Positions 1 through 8,484 of a DNA stretch of 33,242 nt are shown here, one piece after another. The position numbers and the translations under genes are program-made. This stretch comes from an uncultured bacterium. Its GTDB lineage: Bacteria; Patescibacteriota; Minisyncoccia; Phycocordibacterales; Phycocordibacteraceae. The stretch is from the NCBI GenBank assembly GCA_938008595.1, contig CALLKD010000087.1, positions 1 through 33,242 on the forward strand. The letters run 5' to 3'. The notes under the pieces were generated by a model. It searched no databases, was not told where the DNA came from, and saw only the letters and a list, made by a program, of their open reading frames with translations. Numbering within the stretch: position 1 is the first letter of the stretch; each line of letters starts with the position of its first letter.

Positions 1-90
1 CAAGCACGGAAGGTCTTATGACTTTTAGTTGTAAGGCTGGACCGTATAAGCCCCGGTGAATGTCGGCGATAACTATAATCGTCCTAAGGT

Positions 91-299
91 TCTGGGTGGG
101 ACTTGTCCTACTCAGAACGGATTGGGGCGGTTATAGGAGACCGTAAACAGTACTGAGAAGTGTGCGTCATTCAAAGCTACCTCGTCATACAGTAATGTAT
201 GACAGAATCCGCGGCTCATAAGAGAGGCCATACGCCGCGCTTCCAATGCCAGTAATGGTATAGGGAAGAAGAAATGGTCCTACGTTAAAGGAATAGTAG
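91..299 (+). other. Intervening sequence in 23S at E. coli position 1931, probable small group I intron without ORF
   Basis: The 209-nt insert splits the conserved CCTAAGGT / AGCGTAATTCC junction directly after U1931, a known bacterial group I intron site (for example in Thermotoga). It obeys the group I rule of a U ending the 5' exon and a G ending the intron. A weak P1 is possible: exon UAAGGU (85-90) against GACUUG (100-105), giving a U.G pair at the splice site with one mismatch. Strong hairpins are visible: 90-117 (12 bp with loop CTTG) and GTCATAC/GTATGAC near 188-212. I could not find a canonical P7 core like that of the insert at 961-1262, so the class is tentative. No homing endonuclease ORF is present. 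Confidence 0.62.
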
Positions 300-960
300 A
301 GCGTAATTCCTTGTCTGGTAAGTTCAGACGTGCACGAATGGCGTAATGAGTGGAAAACTGTCTCGAGGACTCGCTCGGTGAAAATGCAATACCGGTGAAG
401 ATGCCGGTTACCCGTAGTTAGACGAAAAGACCCCAGGAGCTTTACTATAGCTTGGTATTGGGGCTGTGTGGTTTATGCGTAGCATAGGTGGGAGATTTTG
501 AAGCATTCCTTTCGGGGAGTGTGGAGTCGCCAGTGAAATACCACCCTTAAATTGTGCAGTCTCTAACCCGGTTAAGAACTAATCGGGAACAGTGCCTGGC
601 AGGTAGTTTTAGTGGGGCGCTATCCTCCTAAAAAGTAACGGAGGAGTCTATTAAGGTTCTCTAGGCGCGAATGGAAACCGTGCCGATAGTGTAATGGCAT
701 AAGAGAGCTTAACTGTGAGGGGTACATCCCGAACAGATGCGAAAGCAGAGCATAGTGAACCGACGGTCCGCCTTAGACGCGGCCGGAGATTAACGGATAT
801 AAGTTACCCTGGGGATAACAGGCTAGTTCCGCCCAAGCGTCCATAGCGACGGCGGAGTTCGGCACCTCGATGTCGGCTCACCTTAGCGCGGGGCTGGAGA
901 AGGTCCCAAGCGTTTGGCTGTTCGCCAATTAAAAAGGTACGCGAGCTGGGTTCAAACCGT

Positions 961-1262
961 GAGGGTTTCAAATCTTCGGATTTGTTACTCTCACTGTTTG
1001 AATCCCTTTGAGTTTCTGTTATCAGAACCAATAAAATGTGTGAATGTCTTTTCGTCTTGAAACTAAGATAGAACCAACCATGCCACGGCGGGTATGTGCA
1101 GGGATGCACATACACAAACTGACTGATATCGGTGAAACCCTACTCAGAAATGAAGGGTAATACCGAGGGAATGCGAAAGCAGCCCGTAGAGACTACACGT
1201 CAGACACGAAGAACTCGTGAAGATATAGTCCGATCCTTCCAGTAATGGAAGATAACAAAATG
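961..1262 (+). other. Group I intron in 23S at E. coli position 2593, no ORF
   Basis: The 302-nt insert lies between ...TTCAAACCGT and CGTGAGACAG, the L2593 site where the Chlamydomonas chloroplast I-CreI intron resides. The 5' exon ends in U and the intron ends in G. Segment 993-1006 (ACTGTTTGAATCCC) is nearly complementary to exon bases 948-960 and would form P1; the loop contains its own stem CAAATC-TTCG-GATTTG. P4/P5-like pairings are ATCGGT/ACCGAG and ACCCT/AGGGT. The core is diagnostic: GAGACTACACGTCAGA (5' P7) and GAAGATATAGTCC (3' P7), with GACTA pairing to TAGTC around a P8 hairpin. No homing endonuclease is encoded, so the intron looks immobile. Confidence 0.87.
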
Positions 1263-1640
1263 CGTGAGACAGGTTGGTCTCCTATCTACTACGGGCGTTG
1301 ATTTTTGAGGAGTGTTGCCCCTAGTACGAGAGGACCGGGGTGAACTGACCTCTGGTCTACCAGCTGTTCTGCCAAGGGCACCACTGGGTAGCTATGTCGG
1401 GATGGGATAACTGCTGAAAGCATATAAGCGGGAAGCCCACTCCAAGATTAGAAATCGTTATGAGACACCTTATAGATGATGAGGTTGATAGGCTTTAAGT
1501 GGAAGCGCAGTAATGCGTTGAGCTGAGAAGTACTAATATGTCCAGTTTCCTGTGCGGAATTCTGTGTGCGACTGTTTAGTTTTTGAGATTTTGCAATACC
1601 TGTACGTATTTTTCTGGACGAGTGTTACACGCACGCGCCC

Positions 1641-1757
<117 letters not shown>

Positions 1758-1773
1758 GCGTGTTTGTGTTTAG

Positions 1774-1804
1774 AAAAGCCCCCACCTTTGCGTGGGGGCT
1801 TTTC
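1774..1804 (+). terminator. Intrinsic terminator after 23S-5S
   Basis: The stem AGCCCCCAC / GTGGGGGCT has a short loop (CTTTGC) and is followed by TTTT. It ends the 23S-5S transcript just before the -10 box of the next gene. Confidence 0.9.
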
Positions 1805-1808
1805 GCTA

Positions 1809-1814
1809 TATAAT
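1809..1814 (+). promoter_or_regulatory. -10 box (TATAAT) of a probably leaderless gene
   Basis: A perfect TATAAT ends 6 nt before the ATG at 1821, directly behind the 5S terminator. The expected transcription start falls on or beside the start codon. There is no SD. Confidence 0.7.
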
Positions 1815-1820
1815 GAACAC

Positions 1821-2570
1821 ATGAATTGGGCCGCAAAACGACAAGCCATTGCTATCGCTATTCTTGTTGGCATTGTCCTCCTGCTTGTTGCGATAGGTGC
1901 ATTCTTTTTCTTGTATACGCCAGCTAGCTGTATTGATAAAAAGCAAAATCAAGATGAGACGGGCATTGATTGTGGAGGGTCCTGTACAACACTCTGTGTG
2001 AGCGAGGCGCTTCCTGCACGCATTCGTTTCGTTAGAGTACTCACACCAGTAGAAGGGCGCTCAGATATCGTTGCGTATATTGATAACCCAAATGAGAACG
2101 CTGAAGCTCGAGATGTGCACCTTACTATCGAACTGTACTCAGCTGCACAAGTACGTCTGGGAAGTACGGAAGTGGCGCTTGATCTACCGGCGCTAAGTAG
2201 TGTGCCACTATTTATGCCAAGCATAGGAGACGGAACAGCAGCAAAAGCATTCATGTCATTTGTGGGAGCTGGTCCTGTGTGGACAAAGACCACACAAAAG
2301 GCGGTACTTCCTGTGGTGAAAGATACGGCACTTCAAAACACCAACACGCCGCGCATCACGGCATCGCTTGTAAATCCCGTCGCCAAACCACTACGAGATA
2401 TAACCATCGTCGCAACCGTATTTGATGAAAATAATAATGCGATAGCAGCAACCCAAACATTTGTAACTGAACTACCGTCACAGGGCACTGTGCCAATTGT
2501 ATTTACGTGGAATGCTCCGTTCCCTGCCACCCCTGTTCGGTATGATGTAGTTCCTGTGCCAAGTTTGTAA
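1821..2570 (+). CDS. Membrane-anchored protein with CPR-type cysteine motif, unknown function
   Basis: This 249-residue protein has an N-terminal transmembrane segment at about residues 10-34 (AIAIAILVGIVLLLVAIGAF), which fits an anchor with an outside C-terminal domain. Immediately after it comes a Cys/Asp/Gly cluster, SCIDKKQNQDETGIDCGGSC followed by TTLC, with four cysteines. The pattern N-x-x-E-x-x-x-D-C-G-G-x-C recurs in CPR surface proteins and probably forms disulfides or binds metal. The remainder (about 60-249) looks beta-rich, with repeated Val/Thr strands like an immunoglobulin-type fold. I chose ATG 1821 because a TATAAT box ends at 1814 and upstream in-frame codons read through the 5S rRNA and terminator. 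It may be cotranscribed with the SEDS gene 4 nt downstream. Function is unknown. Confidence 0.82.
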   Translation: MNWAAKRQAIAIAILVGIVLLLVAIGAFFFLYTPASCIDKKQNQDETGIDCGGSCTTLCVSEALPARIRFVRVLTPVEGRSDIVAYIDNPNENAEARDVHLTIELYSAAQVRLGSTEVALDLPALSSVPLFMPSIGDGTAAKAFMSFVGAGPVWTKTTQKAVLPVVKDTALQNTNTPRITASLVNPVAKPLRDITIVATVFDENNNAIAATQTFVTELPSQGTVPIVFTWNAPFPATPVRYDVVPVPSL

Positions 2571-2574
2571 TTGT

Positions 2575-3708
2575 ATGGTGCAGAAAGCTTTACTCTTCCT
2601 ATCGCCCATTAAATCAACATGGCCACTCTTGGCGATTGCGGTGACGCTTTCATGTATGGGAGTGCTCACCATGCACCCATTTGATGGGGGAGCCTCTCTT
2701 GCCCCAAGACAGCTTGTTTGGATCCTCCTTGGTACCGTGGTGTATGTCGTTACTGCGGCGAGTGATATGCGCTTTGTGCGCCGCACACCGATTATTATCG
2801 TGTGCTATGTAGCGTCACTTATATTGCTTGCACTCCTACTTATATTCGGACACTCAACCATGGGTGCCAAGGGATGGTTTGATTTTGGACTCTTTTCATT
2901 TCAACCCGCAGACTTTGCAAAACTAGTATGTATTGCACTTCTAGCAAAGTATTTTTCGAGGCGGCATATGGAGATTGGTCACTTTGGACACATCGTTGTT
3001 TCGGGAGTGTATATTGCTGCAATTGTCCTTCTCATTCTCATACAGCCCGACCTTGGTACGGCTGTTATCATCTCGAGCGTATGGCTTGGTATGGTATTGG
3101 TTTCTGGAATTCCACTCCGCCATCTAGCGGCAGTATTTTGTCTCTTCCTCGTTGTTGCAACCAGTCTATGGTTCTTTGGACTGAAGCCATATCAACGCGC
3201 ACGACTTATGAACTTTGTTAATCCCGCAGCTAACATTCATGGTAGCGGGTATAACGCATATCAGGCAACGGTAGCAGCAGGCTCGGGCCAGTTGTGGGGG
3301 AAGGGAATTGGGTACGGTACGCAGAGTAAACTACGCTTCTTGCCCGAATACCAGACTGACTTTATCTTTGCCGCATACGCAGAAGAATGGGGATTCGTAG
3401 GAATACTTATTTTGCTTTCCCTCTACGGACTTCTCCTTTTCCAACTGCTCTCCATTTCTAGACGTTCTGCAACAAACTTTGATGCACTATTTACCATGGG
3501 AGTACTCATTCTGTTTCTGGCTCACATTGGCTTTCATGCGGGAATCAATCTAGGGATACTACCGGTTACCGGCACCACGATTCCTTTCATGAGCTCAGGT
3601 GGCTCACACATTGTTGTGGAGTTCGGAGCACTTGGCATCATTGCCTCTCTTTCAAGACACGGTAGAAGTGTTGCACGCGATCAAGCGATGCAAGAATACG
3701 AAGGTTAG
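2575..3708 (+). CDS. rodA: RodA/FtsW-family SEDS peptidoglycan glycosyltransferase
   Basis: This 377-residue polytopic membrane protein has about ten hydrophobic segments. It carries the SEDS hallmarks: QPDLGTA at about 157-163, the region HGSGYNAYQATVAAGSGQ in the large external loop, and PVTGTTIPFMSSGGSH near 330-346. SEDS proteins polymerise lipid II into glycan strands with a partner class b PBP. Length and the short N-terminus fit RodA better than FtsW, but the split is not secure from sequence alone. It starts 4 nt after the preceding stop with no SD, so coupled translation is likely. Its stop codon overlaps the stop of the convergent GT4 gene (3705-3708). Confidence 0.9.
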   Translation: MVQKALLFLSPIKSTWPLLAIAVTLSCMGVLTMHPFDGGASLAPRQLVWILLGTVVYVVTAASDMRFVRRTPIIIVCYVASLILLALLLIFGHSTMGAKGWFDFGLFSFQPADFAKLVCIALLAKYFSRRHMEIGHFGHIVVSGVYIAAIVLLILIQPDLGTAVIISSVWLGMVLVSGIPLRHLAAVFCLFLVVATSLWFFGLKPYQRARLMNFVNPAANIHGSGYNAYQATVAAGSGQLWGKGIGYGTQSKLRFLPEYQTDFIFAAYAEEWGFVGILILLSLYGLLLFQLLSISRRSATNFDALFTMGVLILFLAHIGFHAGINLGILPVTGTTIPFMSSGGSHIVVEFGALGIIASLSRHGRSVARDQAMQEYEG

Positions 3709-4859
3709 TAGCGGGCAAGTGTTTTAGCAACCATTTCTGACTCGGTGTATCGGCGTAGCACGGTGTCATACAGTGCAGACCCAAAACGAGCCCGTACTTC
3801 CTCATTATTTAGAAGGTATAGCAGTTCCTTGGTGAACACTGCTTGTGATCCTGCTGGCACCACAATTCCAGAGTGGTTAGATTCAATCACTTCGGGAATG
3901 CCCCCGGTGTCAGTTGCAAGAACAGGGAGCGAAGCAAGACCCGCCTCAAGGAGTGCAATAGGGAGCCCTTCTTTGCGAGATGGCATGAGATATGTATCGG
4001 CAGCGGCAAGATACGTTCGGGCAGATTCCGTGAATCCAAGAAAGAAAACATCATCGCTGCAGTGAAGTTCTCTACACTGTTTCTCTAGAGCGTCACGCTC
4101 TTCACCCTCACCAAGCACCACAAGCCCCACCTCTGGGTGTGCGGGGAGAATATCTTTGAGCGAACGTATCGCAACATCAACACCTTTATTCTTGTGAAGC
4201 TCTGCAATCATTAAAAGCCATGTGCGCTTTGCACTAAGGAGCGGGTTGTTCTTTGCAAGCTCATGTCGTGCAGCTTCCTTTGAGAGTAGGGGAAACTCCT
4301 TGATGCCATTAGGGATGGTAACAATCTTCCTTCTCGAGAATATGACCGGCGCAGTGACACGGTCATGCTCTGACACTACGACCACCGTATGTGCGAGTAC
4401 TACGGTGAGCCATGAAGAAACCCACACAAATAATTTCCACAGTATATTTCGTGGCTCTCGGTGTGGCCATCCATGTGCGGTATATATGATTGTGGGGACG
4501 GCAGCAATGCGTCCAGCGAGCGCACCGAGTGCGCCCATCTTTGAACTATTCACATGCAGCACGTCAGGTTTGTATTTTCGTATGACTCGTACCAGCTCCA
4601 GAAAGGCACTGAACTCACGCATGAGAGAAATATCTCTACGCATACTTGAAAGGGGAATGGTTTCTATTCCATCTTCCATAAGTTTTGTCGCAAGAAGGCC
4701 TGGTGCCCCCGCTTTACCAGTTGCGCTCCCCAGCGTTACGGCGACCGTAGCCCCAGCCTCTTTAGCGGCCTTGGCGAGTGTGGCTACATACACCTGAGCG
4801 CCACCCCAATTAGACTTGGTAATGGCAAAGAGGATGCGTTTCCTTGAAAGTGATTCCAT
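3705..4859 (-). CDS. Glycosyltransferase family 4 (GT-B fold)
   Basis: The 384-residue protein begins ILFAITKSNWGGAQVYVATL, the N-terminal Rossmann entry typical of GT4, with HVNSSKMGALG and YTAHGW in the acceptor half. The donor half contains LMIAELHKNKGVDVAI, VVLGEGEERDALE and SRKEGLPIALLEAGLASLP, which carries the E-x7-E nucleotide-sugar signature, then TDTGGIPEVI. It should transfer a sugar from a nucleotide donor to a lipid-linked or surface glycan acceptor at the inner face of the membrane. ATG 4859 is preferred over an upstream TTG (4874). It is convergent with the SEDS gene, with overlapping stops, and divergent from the sugar-phosphate transferase. The exact sugar cannot be told. Confidence 0.9.
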   Translation of the reverse strand: MESLSRKRILFAITKSNWGGAQVYVATLAKAAKEAGATVAVTLGSATGKAGAPGLLATKLMEDGIETIPLSSMRRDISLMREFSAFLELVRVIRKYKPDVLHVNSSKMGALGALAGRIAAVPTIIYTAHGWPHREPRNILWKLFVWVSSWLTVVLAHTVVVVSEHDRVTAPVIFSRRKIVTIPNGIKEFPLLSKEAARHELAKNNPLLSAKRTWLLMIAELHKNKGVDVAIRSLKDILPAHPEVGLVVLGEGEERDALEKQCRELHCSDDVFFLGFTESARTYLAAADTYLMPSRKEGLPIALLEAGLASLPVLATDTGGIPEVIESNHSGIVVPAGSQAVFTKELLYLLNNEEVRARFGSALYDTVLRRYTESEMVAKTLARY

Positions 4860-4899
4860 AGTTATAATAACCAAACAGGAGGGGTGCTAGTTTCGCCTG

Positions 4900-4911
4900 T
4901 ATACATACACT
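4900..4911 (+). promoter_or_regulatory. Candidate -10 region upstream of the sugar-phosphate transferase
   Basis: TATACA (4900-4905) and the overlapping TACACT (4906-4911) end 10-16 nt before the ATG at 4922. There is no SD in the short gap. Confidence 0.45.
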
Positions 4912-4921
4912 TTACCACTTT

Positions 4922-6259
4922 ATGTTTTCCTATCGCCGAGAAACGGCTTTTTTGCTAGTTGGGGACATTATTGTATTTTTCATATCGCTCTACTTGGCGC
5001 TCTTTGTGCGTAATCTCGAAAGTCCCACCTTTGGCTATTTCCTTGAGCACGTTACTGCCTTCTTTGGGATCTTTTTCATATCGCTCCTTATCTTCTTCAT
5101 CAGTGGTCTGTATGAGAAACAGACTCGTCTCGTTAAAAGTATTCTTGGTATCCGTATCCTCGGTGCGCAGATTGCAAATACCACTATCGCTGCAGTGCTA
5201 TTTTTCATCCTTCCTTTTGCCATTGCACCGAAGACGGTGCTCTTCTTGTACCTTGTTATTTCAGTACTCCTTATTAGCCTTTGGAGATTCTTTGCTACGC
5301 CGTACATCTTTCTCAGCGAGACACGCACAGCACTACTTATTGCTGAAGGTAAGGAGGCAGAGGAGTTGTATACGGTGGTGGAGGGTAATCCAAAATATTT
5401 TGTGCAATTTGCAGAGCAGATTCACCCAAACTCCCTTACCGAAGGAATGCTAGCCACTCTAGTGGGGAATGCTGTAGCGCAAGGGGTTTCCTTAATTGTT
5501 ATTGATTCACGAGACCCGGTTGTGCACCGGGAATTGCCAACGCTTTATCCATACATGTTGTCCGGAGTAACCTTTGAGGAGTTTGCAACGTTTTATGAGA
5601 GTCTTTTTGATAGGGTGCCAGTACAGGCAATTGACCATGCCTGGCTCCTTGAACATTTGCCACGAAAGAATATTGCGTATGCGTTTGGAAAGCGTTCGCT
5701 TGATCTTATTGGTGCTAGTATCGGGGGCATTCTTGCACTTCCCATTGTCGCTATCGCGTGGCTATTGATTACGCTTACCAGTTCGGGGAATGCCTTCATC
5801 TTCCATGCGCGCGTAGGGAAGGGGGGAAAGACATTTCATATTATAAAACTCCGTACCATGAATATTGATGATCATGGTGATGAAGTGTTGCGTGCACAGA
5901 ACTACGTAACGAGACTCGGGAAGTTCCTACGAAAGACACGAATAGATGAGTTGCCACAGCTTATAAATATTCTCCAAGGAACACTGTCATTTATCGGTCC
6001 TCGCCCAGAACTGCCCCGTATCGCAGAGGTGTATGAAAAGGAAATTCCGTACTACAACGTGCGACACCTCATTGTGCCGGGACTTTCAGGATGGGCACAG
6101 ATCTATGACTATGACGCTCCCCGTGGTGCTGCTGACGTTGAACGAACAAAGCGAAAACTATCATTCGATTTGTACTATATAAAGCACCGGTCATTTGGGC
6201 TTGATATCGCGATCTCACTAAAAACACTCCGCGCACTTTCTGCACTTTCAGGGGTATAA
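4922..6259 (+). CDS. Polyprenyl-phosphate sugar-1-phosphate transferase (bacterial sugar transferase family)
   Basis: This 445-residue protein has four N-terminal membrane segments (about 8-27, 40-62, 83-103 and 106-125), a middle domain, and a C-terminal catalytic domain from about 255. The latter starts KRSLDLIGASIGG with the membrane re-entrant helix, followed by GKTFHIIKLRTM, RIDELPQLINILQGTLSFIG and then PRPE, and VPGLSGWAQI. These are hallmarks of the WbaP/EpsE-like enzymes that load a sugar phosphate on undecaprenyl phosphate and so begin synthesis of a repeat unit. It is probably the priming enzyme for glycans finished by the GT4 enzymes encoded at 20-31 kb. The donor sugar is not predictable. 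The stop codon overlaps the -10 box of the next gene. Confidence 0.92.
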   Translation: MFSYRRETAFLLVGDIIVFFISLYLALFVRNLESPTFGYFLEHVTAFFGIFFISLLIFFISGLYEKQTRLVKSILGIRILGAQIANTTIAAVLFFILPFAIAPKTVLFLYLVISVLLISLWRFFATPYIFLSETRTALLIAEGKEAEELYTVVEGNPKYFVQFAEQIHPNSLTEGMLATLVGNAVAQGVSLIVIDSRDPVVHRELPTLYPYMLSGVTFEEFATFYESLFDRVPVQAIDHAWLLEHLPRKNIAYAFGKRSLDLIGASIGGILALPIVAIAWLLITLTSSGNAFIFHARVGKGGKTFHIIKLRTMNIDDHGDEVLRAQNYVTRLGKFLRKTRIDELPQLINILQGTLSFIGPRPELPRIAEVYEKEIPYYNVRHLIVPGLSGWAQIYDYDAPRGAADVERTKRKLSFDLYYIKHRSFGLDIAISLKTLRALSALSGV

Positions 6260-6260
6260 T
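6255..6260 (+). promoter_or_regulatory. -10 box (TATAAT) of folD, overlapping the previous stop codon
   Basis: TATAAT contains the TAA stop (6257-6259) of the sugar transferase and ends 9 nt before the ATG at 6270, predicting a leaderless or nearly leaderless mRNA. Confidence 0.65.
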
Positions 6261-6269
6261 CGAGAACAC

Positions 6270-7103
6270 ATGATTATCGATGGGAATCACATTGCATCAG
6301 AGCTAGTAGCGGCAGTTAACGCAGCGCGTGAGGGATTCCCCCCGCTCGTGGTGCGGGCAGTGGTGGTAGCACCTACGGCTGCTACACGGTCATATCTAAA
6401 GATTAAATCTCTTCGTGCCAAGGATGCTGGTATGGAGCTTGAGATTGTGGAGCTTCCTGACGGTGCGTCGACTGACGACTGTATTGAAGCGATAGAGGCA
6501 CACGGTGCAGACGCTGTTATTGTGCAGCTCCCACTCCCTGAGAAGATTGATGCAGAGAAGGTTCTTGATCTTATCCCTGCCGTACTCGATGCAGATGTGC
6601 TCGGTGCTATTTCACGAGGAGCGTTTGCACACGGTCTTGAAGGGGCACTGCTCCCTCCCGTTGTTGGTGCCGTAAAGGAAATTCTAGAGCGCGCAAACGT
6701 TTCTGTTTCTGATGCGAAGGTGGTGGTTGTTGGTGATGGCTGGCTGGTGGGGAATCCGGTGTCTACATGGTTCACCTTGCAAGGCGCGAAGGTGTCGGTT
6801 GTTACAAAGAGCACACCCGATCTTTCCGTACTTGGGGATGCAGATATTGTGGTCTCTGGTGCAGGCTCGCCACACCTTATCCAGCCTGACATGCTCAAGG
6901 AGGGAGTTGTCCTTATTGATGCAGGAACGTCAGAAGCTAATGGGGTAATTGCTGGTGATATGGCGCCAGCATGTGCAGACATTGCGTCAGTGTTCACTCC
7001 CGTGCCAGGAGGGGTGGGTCCTATTGCAGTAGCCTGTCTATTCCGTAACGTGCTAGCGCTCCTTGCGCTACATGAAAACAGTTTTGAAGAAAGTCTAGGT
7101 TAA
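6270..7103 (+). CDS. folD: FolD: methylenetetrahydrofolate dehydrogenase/cyclohydrolase
   Basis: At 277 residues this matches the FolD length. The YxxxK catalytic motif is present as SYLKIK (about residues 37-42), with VIVQLPLPEKID near 86-97 and the C-terminal signature TPVPGGVGPIAVA near 248-260. The NADP-binding half is recognisable as VVVVGDGWLVGNPVSTW and IVVSGAGSPHLI. FolD interconverts methylene-, methenyl- and formyl-tetrahydrofolate for one-carbon supply. Several otherwise firm positions deviate: KDVDG is replaced by LDADVLG, PCTPxG by PPVVG, and GRSxxVG by GDGWLVG. The family call is firm but activity could be altered. No SD is present. Confidence 0.88.
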   Translation: MIIDGNHIASELVAAVNAAREGFPPLVVRAVVVAPTAATRSYLKIKSLRAKDAGMELEIVELPDGASTDDCIEAIEAHGADAVIVQLPLPEKIDAEKVLDLIPAVLDADVLGAISRGAFAHGLEGALLPPVVGAVKEILERANVSVSDAKVVVVGDGWLVGNPVSTWFTLQGAKVSVVTKSTPDLSVLGDADIVVSGAGSPHLIQPDMLKEGVVLIDAGTSEANGVIAGDMAPACADIASVFTPVPGGVGPIAVACLFRNVLALLALHENSFEESLG

Positions 7104-7104
7104 A

Positions 7105-7132
7105 TTGATTAAAAAATAGGGGGTGTTAGAAT
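7105..7132 (+). promoter_or_regulatory. Promoter of secDF (TTGATT-16-TAGAAT)
   Basis: A -35-like TTGATT (7105-7110) and a -10-like TAGAAT (7127-7132) have a 16-nt spacer. The -10 ends 10 nt before the secD ATG at 7143, so any 5' leader is only a few nucleotides. Confidence 0.65.
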
Positions 7133-7142
7133 AAGCCACATT

Positions 7143-8480
7143 ATGCAGTCACGTCTTTCACGTATCTTTTCCGCGCTCGTAGTGCTTGTGCTTGCTGGTC
7201 TTTTGGGATGGTTTGTACTTTCTACAAACGGTGCTGATTCTAAGTACCGCGTAAAGCAAGGTCTTGATCTTGCGGGAGGTACGGAGCTTGTGTATAGAGC
7301 AGACACGAGTGCTATTACGAGCGACACACAGGGAGCGCTTAACTCGCTTCGTGATGTTATTGATCGCCGCATCAATCAGTTTGGTGTAGCGGAGCCACTT
7401 ATTCAGCTTGAGCGTTCAAGTGCACTTGCGGGAACTCCTGAAGACAGGCTTCTTGTAGAGCTTCCTGGCGTTACTGATGTAACTGCAGCAAAGGATGCTA
7501 TTGGACGAACACCAATTCTTGAATTTAAGCTCGGTGTGGGAGCAACTTCAACGTCTGCCTCAACGAGCGCTGGCTATATTGATACAGGACTTACCGGCCG
7601 CTACCTTTCTTCAGCTGAGCTTCAGTTCTCAAATACCACTACGGGTGTTGCTAACTCTCCCGTGGTTATTCTTCACTTTAATGATGAGGGAGCAAAACTG
7701 TTTGAGAAAATCACTGCAGAGAATGTTGGGAAAGAACTCGCTGTCTTTCTTGATGGGGTAGTTATTTCTGCACCTACAATTCAGGAGGTGATCGCAGGAG
7801 GTAACGCAACAATTACTGGACGATTTACCGCACAGGAAGCACGCACCCTTGTGCAGAATCTAAACTTTGGTGCACTTCCCGTACCTATCACCCTTATCTC
7901 AAACGATACCGTCGGTCCTACACTTGGCGCTCAGGCGTACAACGCAGGTCTTCACGCAAGCATTATCGGGTTCCTCCTCGTCGCACTCTTCATGATTCTT
8001 TGGTACCGACTACCTGGAATTATTGCGACACTTGCCCTCGTTATTTATGTAATTATTACCATCGCAATTATTAAGGTGGTACCGGTTACCCTCACCGCTT
8101 CAGGTATTGCTGGTTTCATTCTCTCTATCGGACTTGCTGTAGACGCAAACGTTCTTATCTTTGAGCGTATGAAGGAAGAGCTTAAGGCAGGGAAGGGAGC
8201 ACAGGAGGCTGCAACAATTGGCTTTGGTCGTGCATGGCCTGCTATTCGAGACGGTCACCTCACCATGATTATTTCTGCAATCATTCTCTTCTGGGTGGGC
8301 ACATCACTTATAAAGGGATTTGCGCTTGTCTTTGGATTTGGTGTTATTACGTCACTTATTTCTGCAGTATTTATTTCTCGCGTATTCCTCCGCGCCATCC
8401 TTCCAGAGGAGGGAGGTCGCGTAATGCGATTCCTACTTTCAAGTGGATTCCATACTGGCACTAGTGCTCCTAAAAAATAA
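7143..8480 (+). CDS. secD: Protein translocase subunit SecD
   Basis: This 445-residue protein has one N-terminal membrane helix (about 9-26), then the P1-head entry KQGLDLAGGTELVYRAD (about 38-54), a periplasmic region with VVILHFNDEGAKLFEKIT and LAVFLDGVVISAPTIQE, and a C-terminal block of five membrane helices. The RND-type motif SIGLAVDANVLIFERMKEEL near 330-349 is well preserved. SecD works with SecF and SecYEG to drive the late, proton-motive-force-dependent step of protein export. The gene is followed after 4 nt by secF, forming one operon. Relative to E. coli SecD it is short, as is common in Gram-positive and CPR forms. Confidence 0.95.
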   Translation: MQSRLSRIFSALVVLVLAGLLGWFVLSTNGADSKYRVKQGLDLAGGTELVYRADTSAITSDTQGALNSLRDVIDRRINQFGVAEPLIQLERSSALAGTPEDRLLVELPGVTDVTAAKDAIGRTPILEFKLGVGATSTSASTSAGYIDTGLTGRYLSSAELQFSNTTTGVANSPVVILHFNDEGAKLFEKITAENVGKELAVFLDGVVISAPTIQEVIAGGNATITGRFTAQEARTLVQNLNFGALPVPITLISNDTVGPTLGAQAYNAGLHASIIGFLLVALFMILWYRLPGIIATLALVIYVIITIAIIKVVPVTLTASGIAGFILSIGLAVDANVLIFERMKEELKAGKGAQEAATIGFGRAWPAIRDGHLTMIISAIILFWVGTSLIKGFALVFGFGVITSLISAVFISRVFLRAILPEEGGRVMRFLLSSGFHTGTSAPKK

Positions 8481-8484
8481 CTGT

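Larger units (their letters stand above)
1..1551 (+). rRNA. rrl: 23S ribosomal RNA, 3' part, interrupted by two insertions
   Basis: This is the 3' portion of the large-subunit rRNA, from about E. coli position 1840 to the end; the 5' part lies outside the window. Recognisable blocks include the H69 region AACTATAATCGTCCTAAGGT (71-90), GACGAAAAGACCCC (421-434), the peptidyl-transferase segment GGGGATAACAGGCT, CACCTCGATGTCGGCTC, the A-loop GGCTGTTCGCC and the sarcin-ricin block CCTAGTACGAGAGGACCGG (1320-1338). The exon sequence is broken after the equivalent of U1931 (insert 91-299) and after U2593 (insert 961-1262); joining the flanks restores a normal 23S. The 3' end near 1551 is approximate. 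A 5S gene follows about 90 nt later with no tRNA between, and no 16S precedes it in the window. Confidence 0.96.

Noticed and set aside
804..1115. Minus-strand ORF of 103 codons across the 23S exon and intron, a possible homing endonuclease
   Set aside because: Its translation has no LAGLIDADG, HNH or GIY-YIG motif and runs antisense through conserved 23S sequence.
4222..4797. Plus-strand ORF of 191 codons opposite the GT4 gene
   Set aside because: It is a shadow of a confidently assigned GT4 gene with no recognisable domain.
6287..6997. Long minus-strand ORF opposite folD (236 codons)
   Set aside because: Ser/Thr/Ala-rich composition is typical of an antisense shadow, and folD on the plus strand is clearly real.
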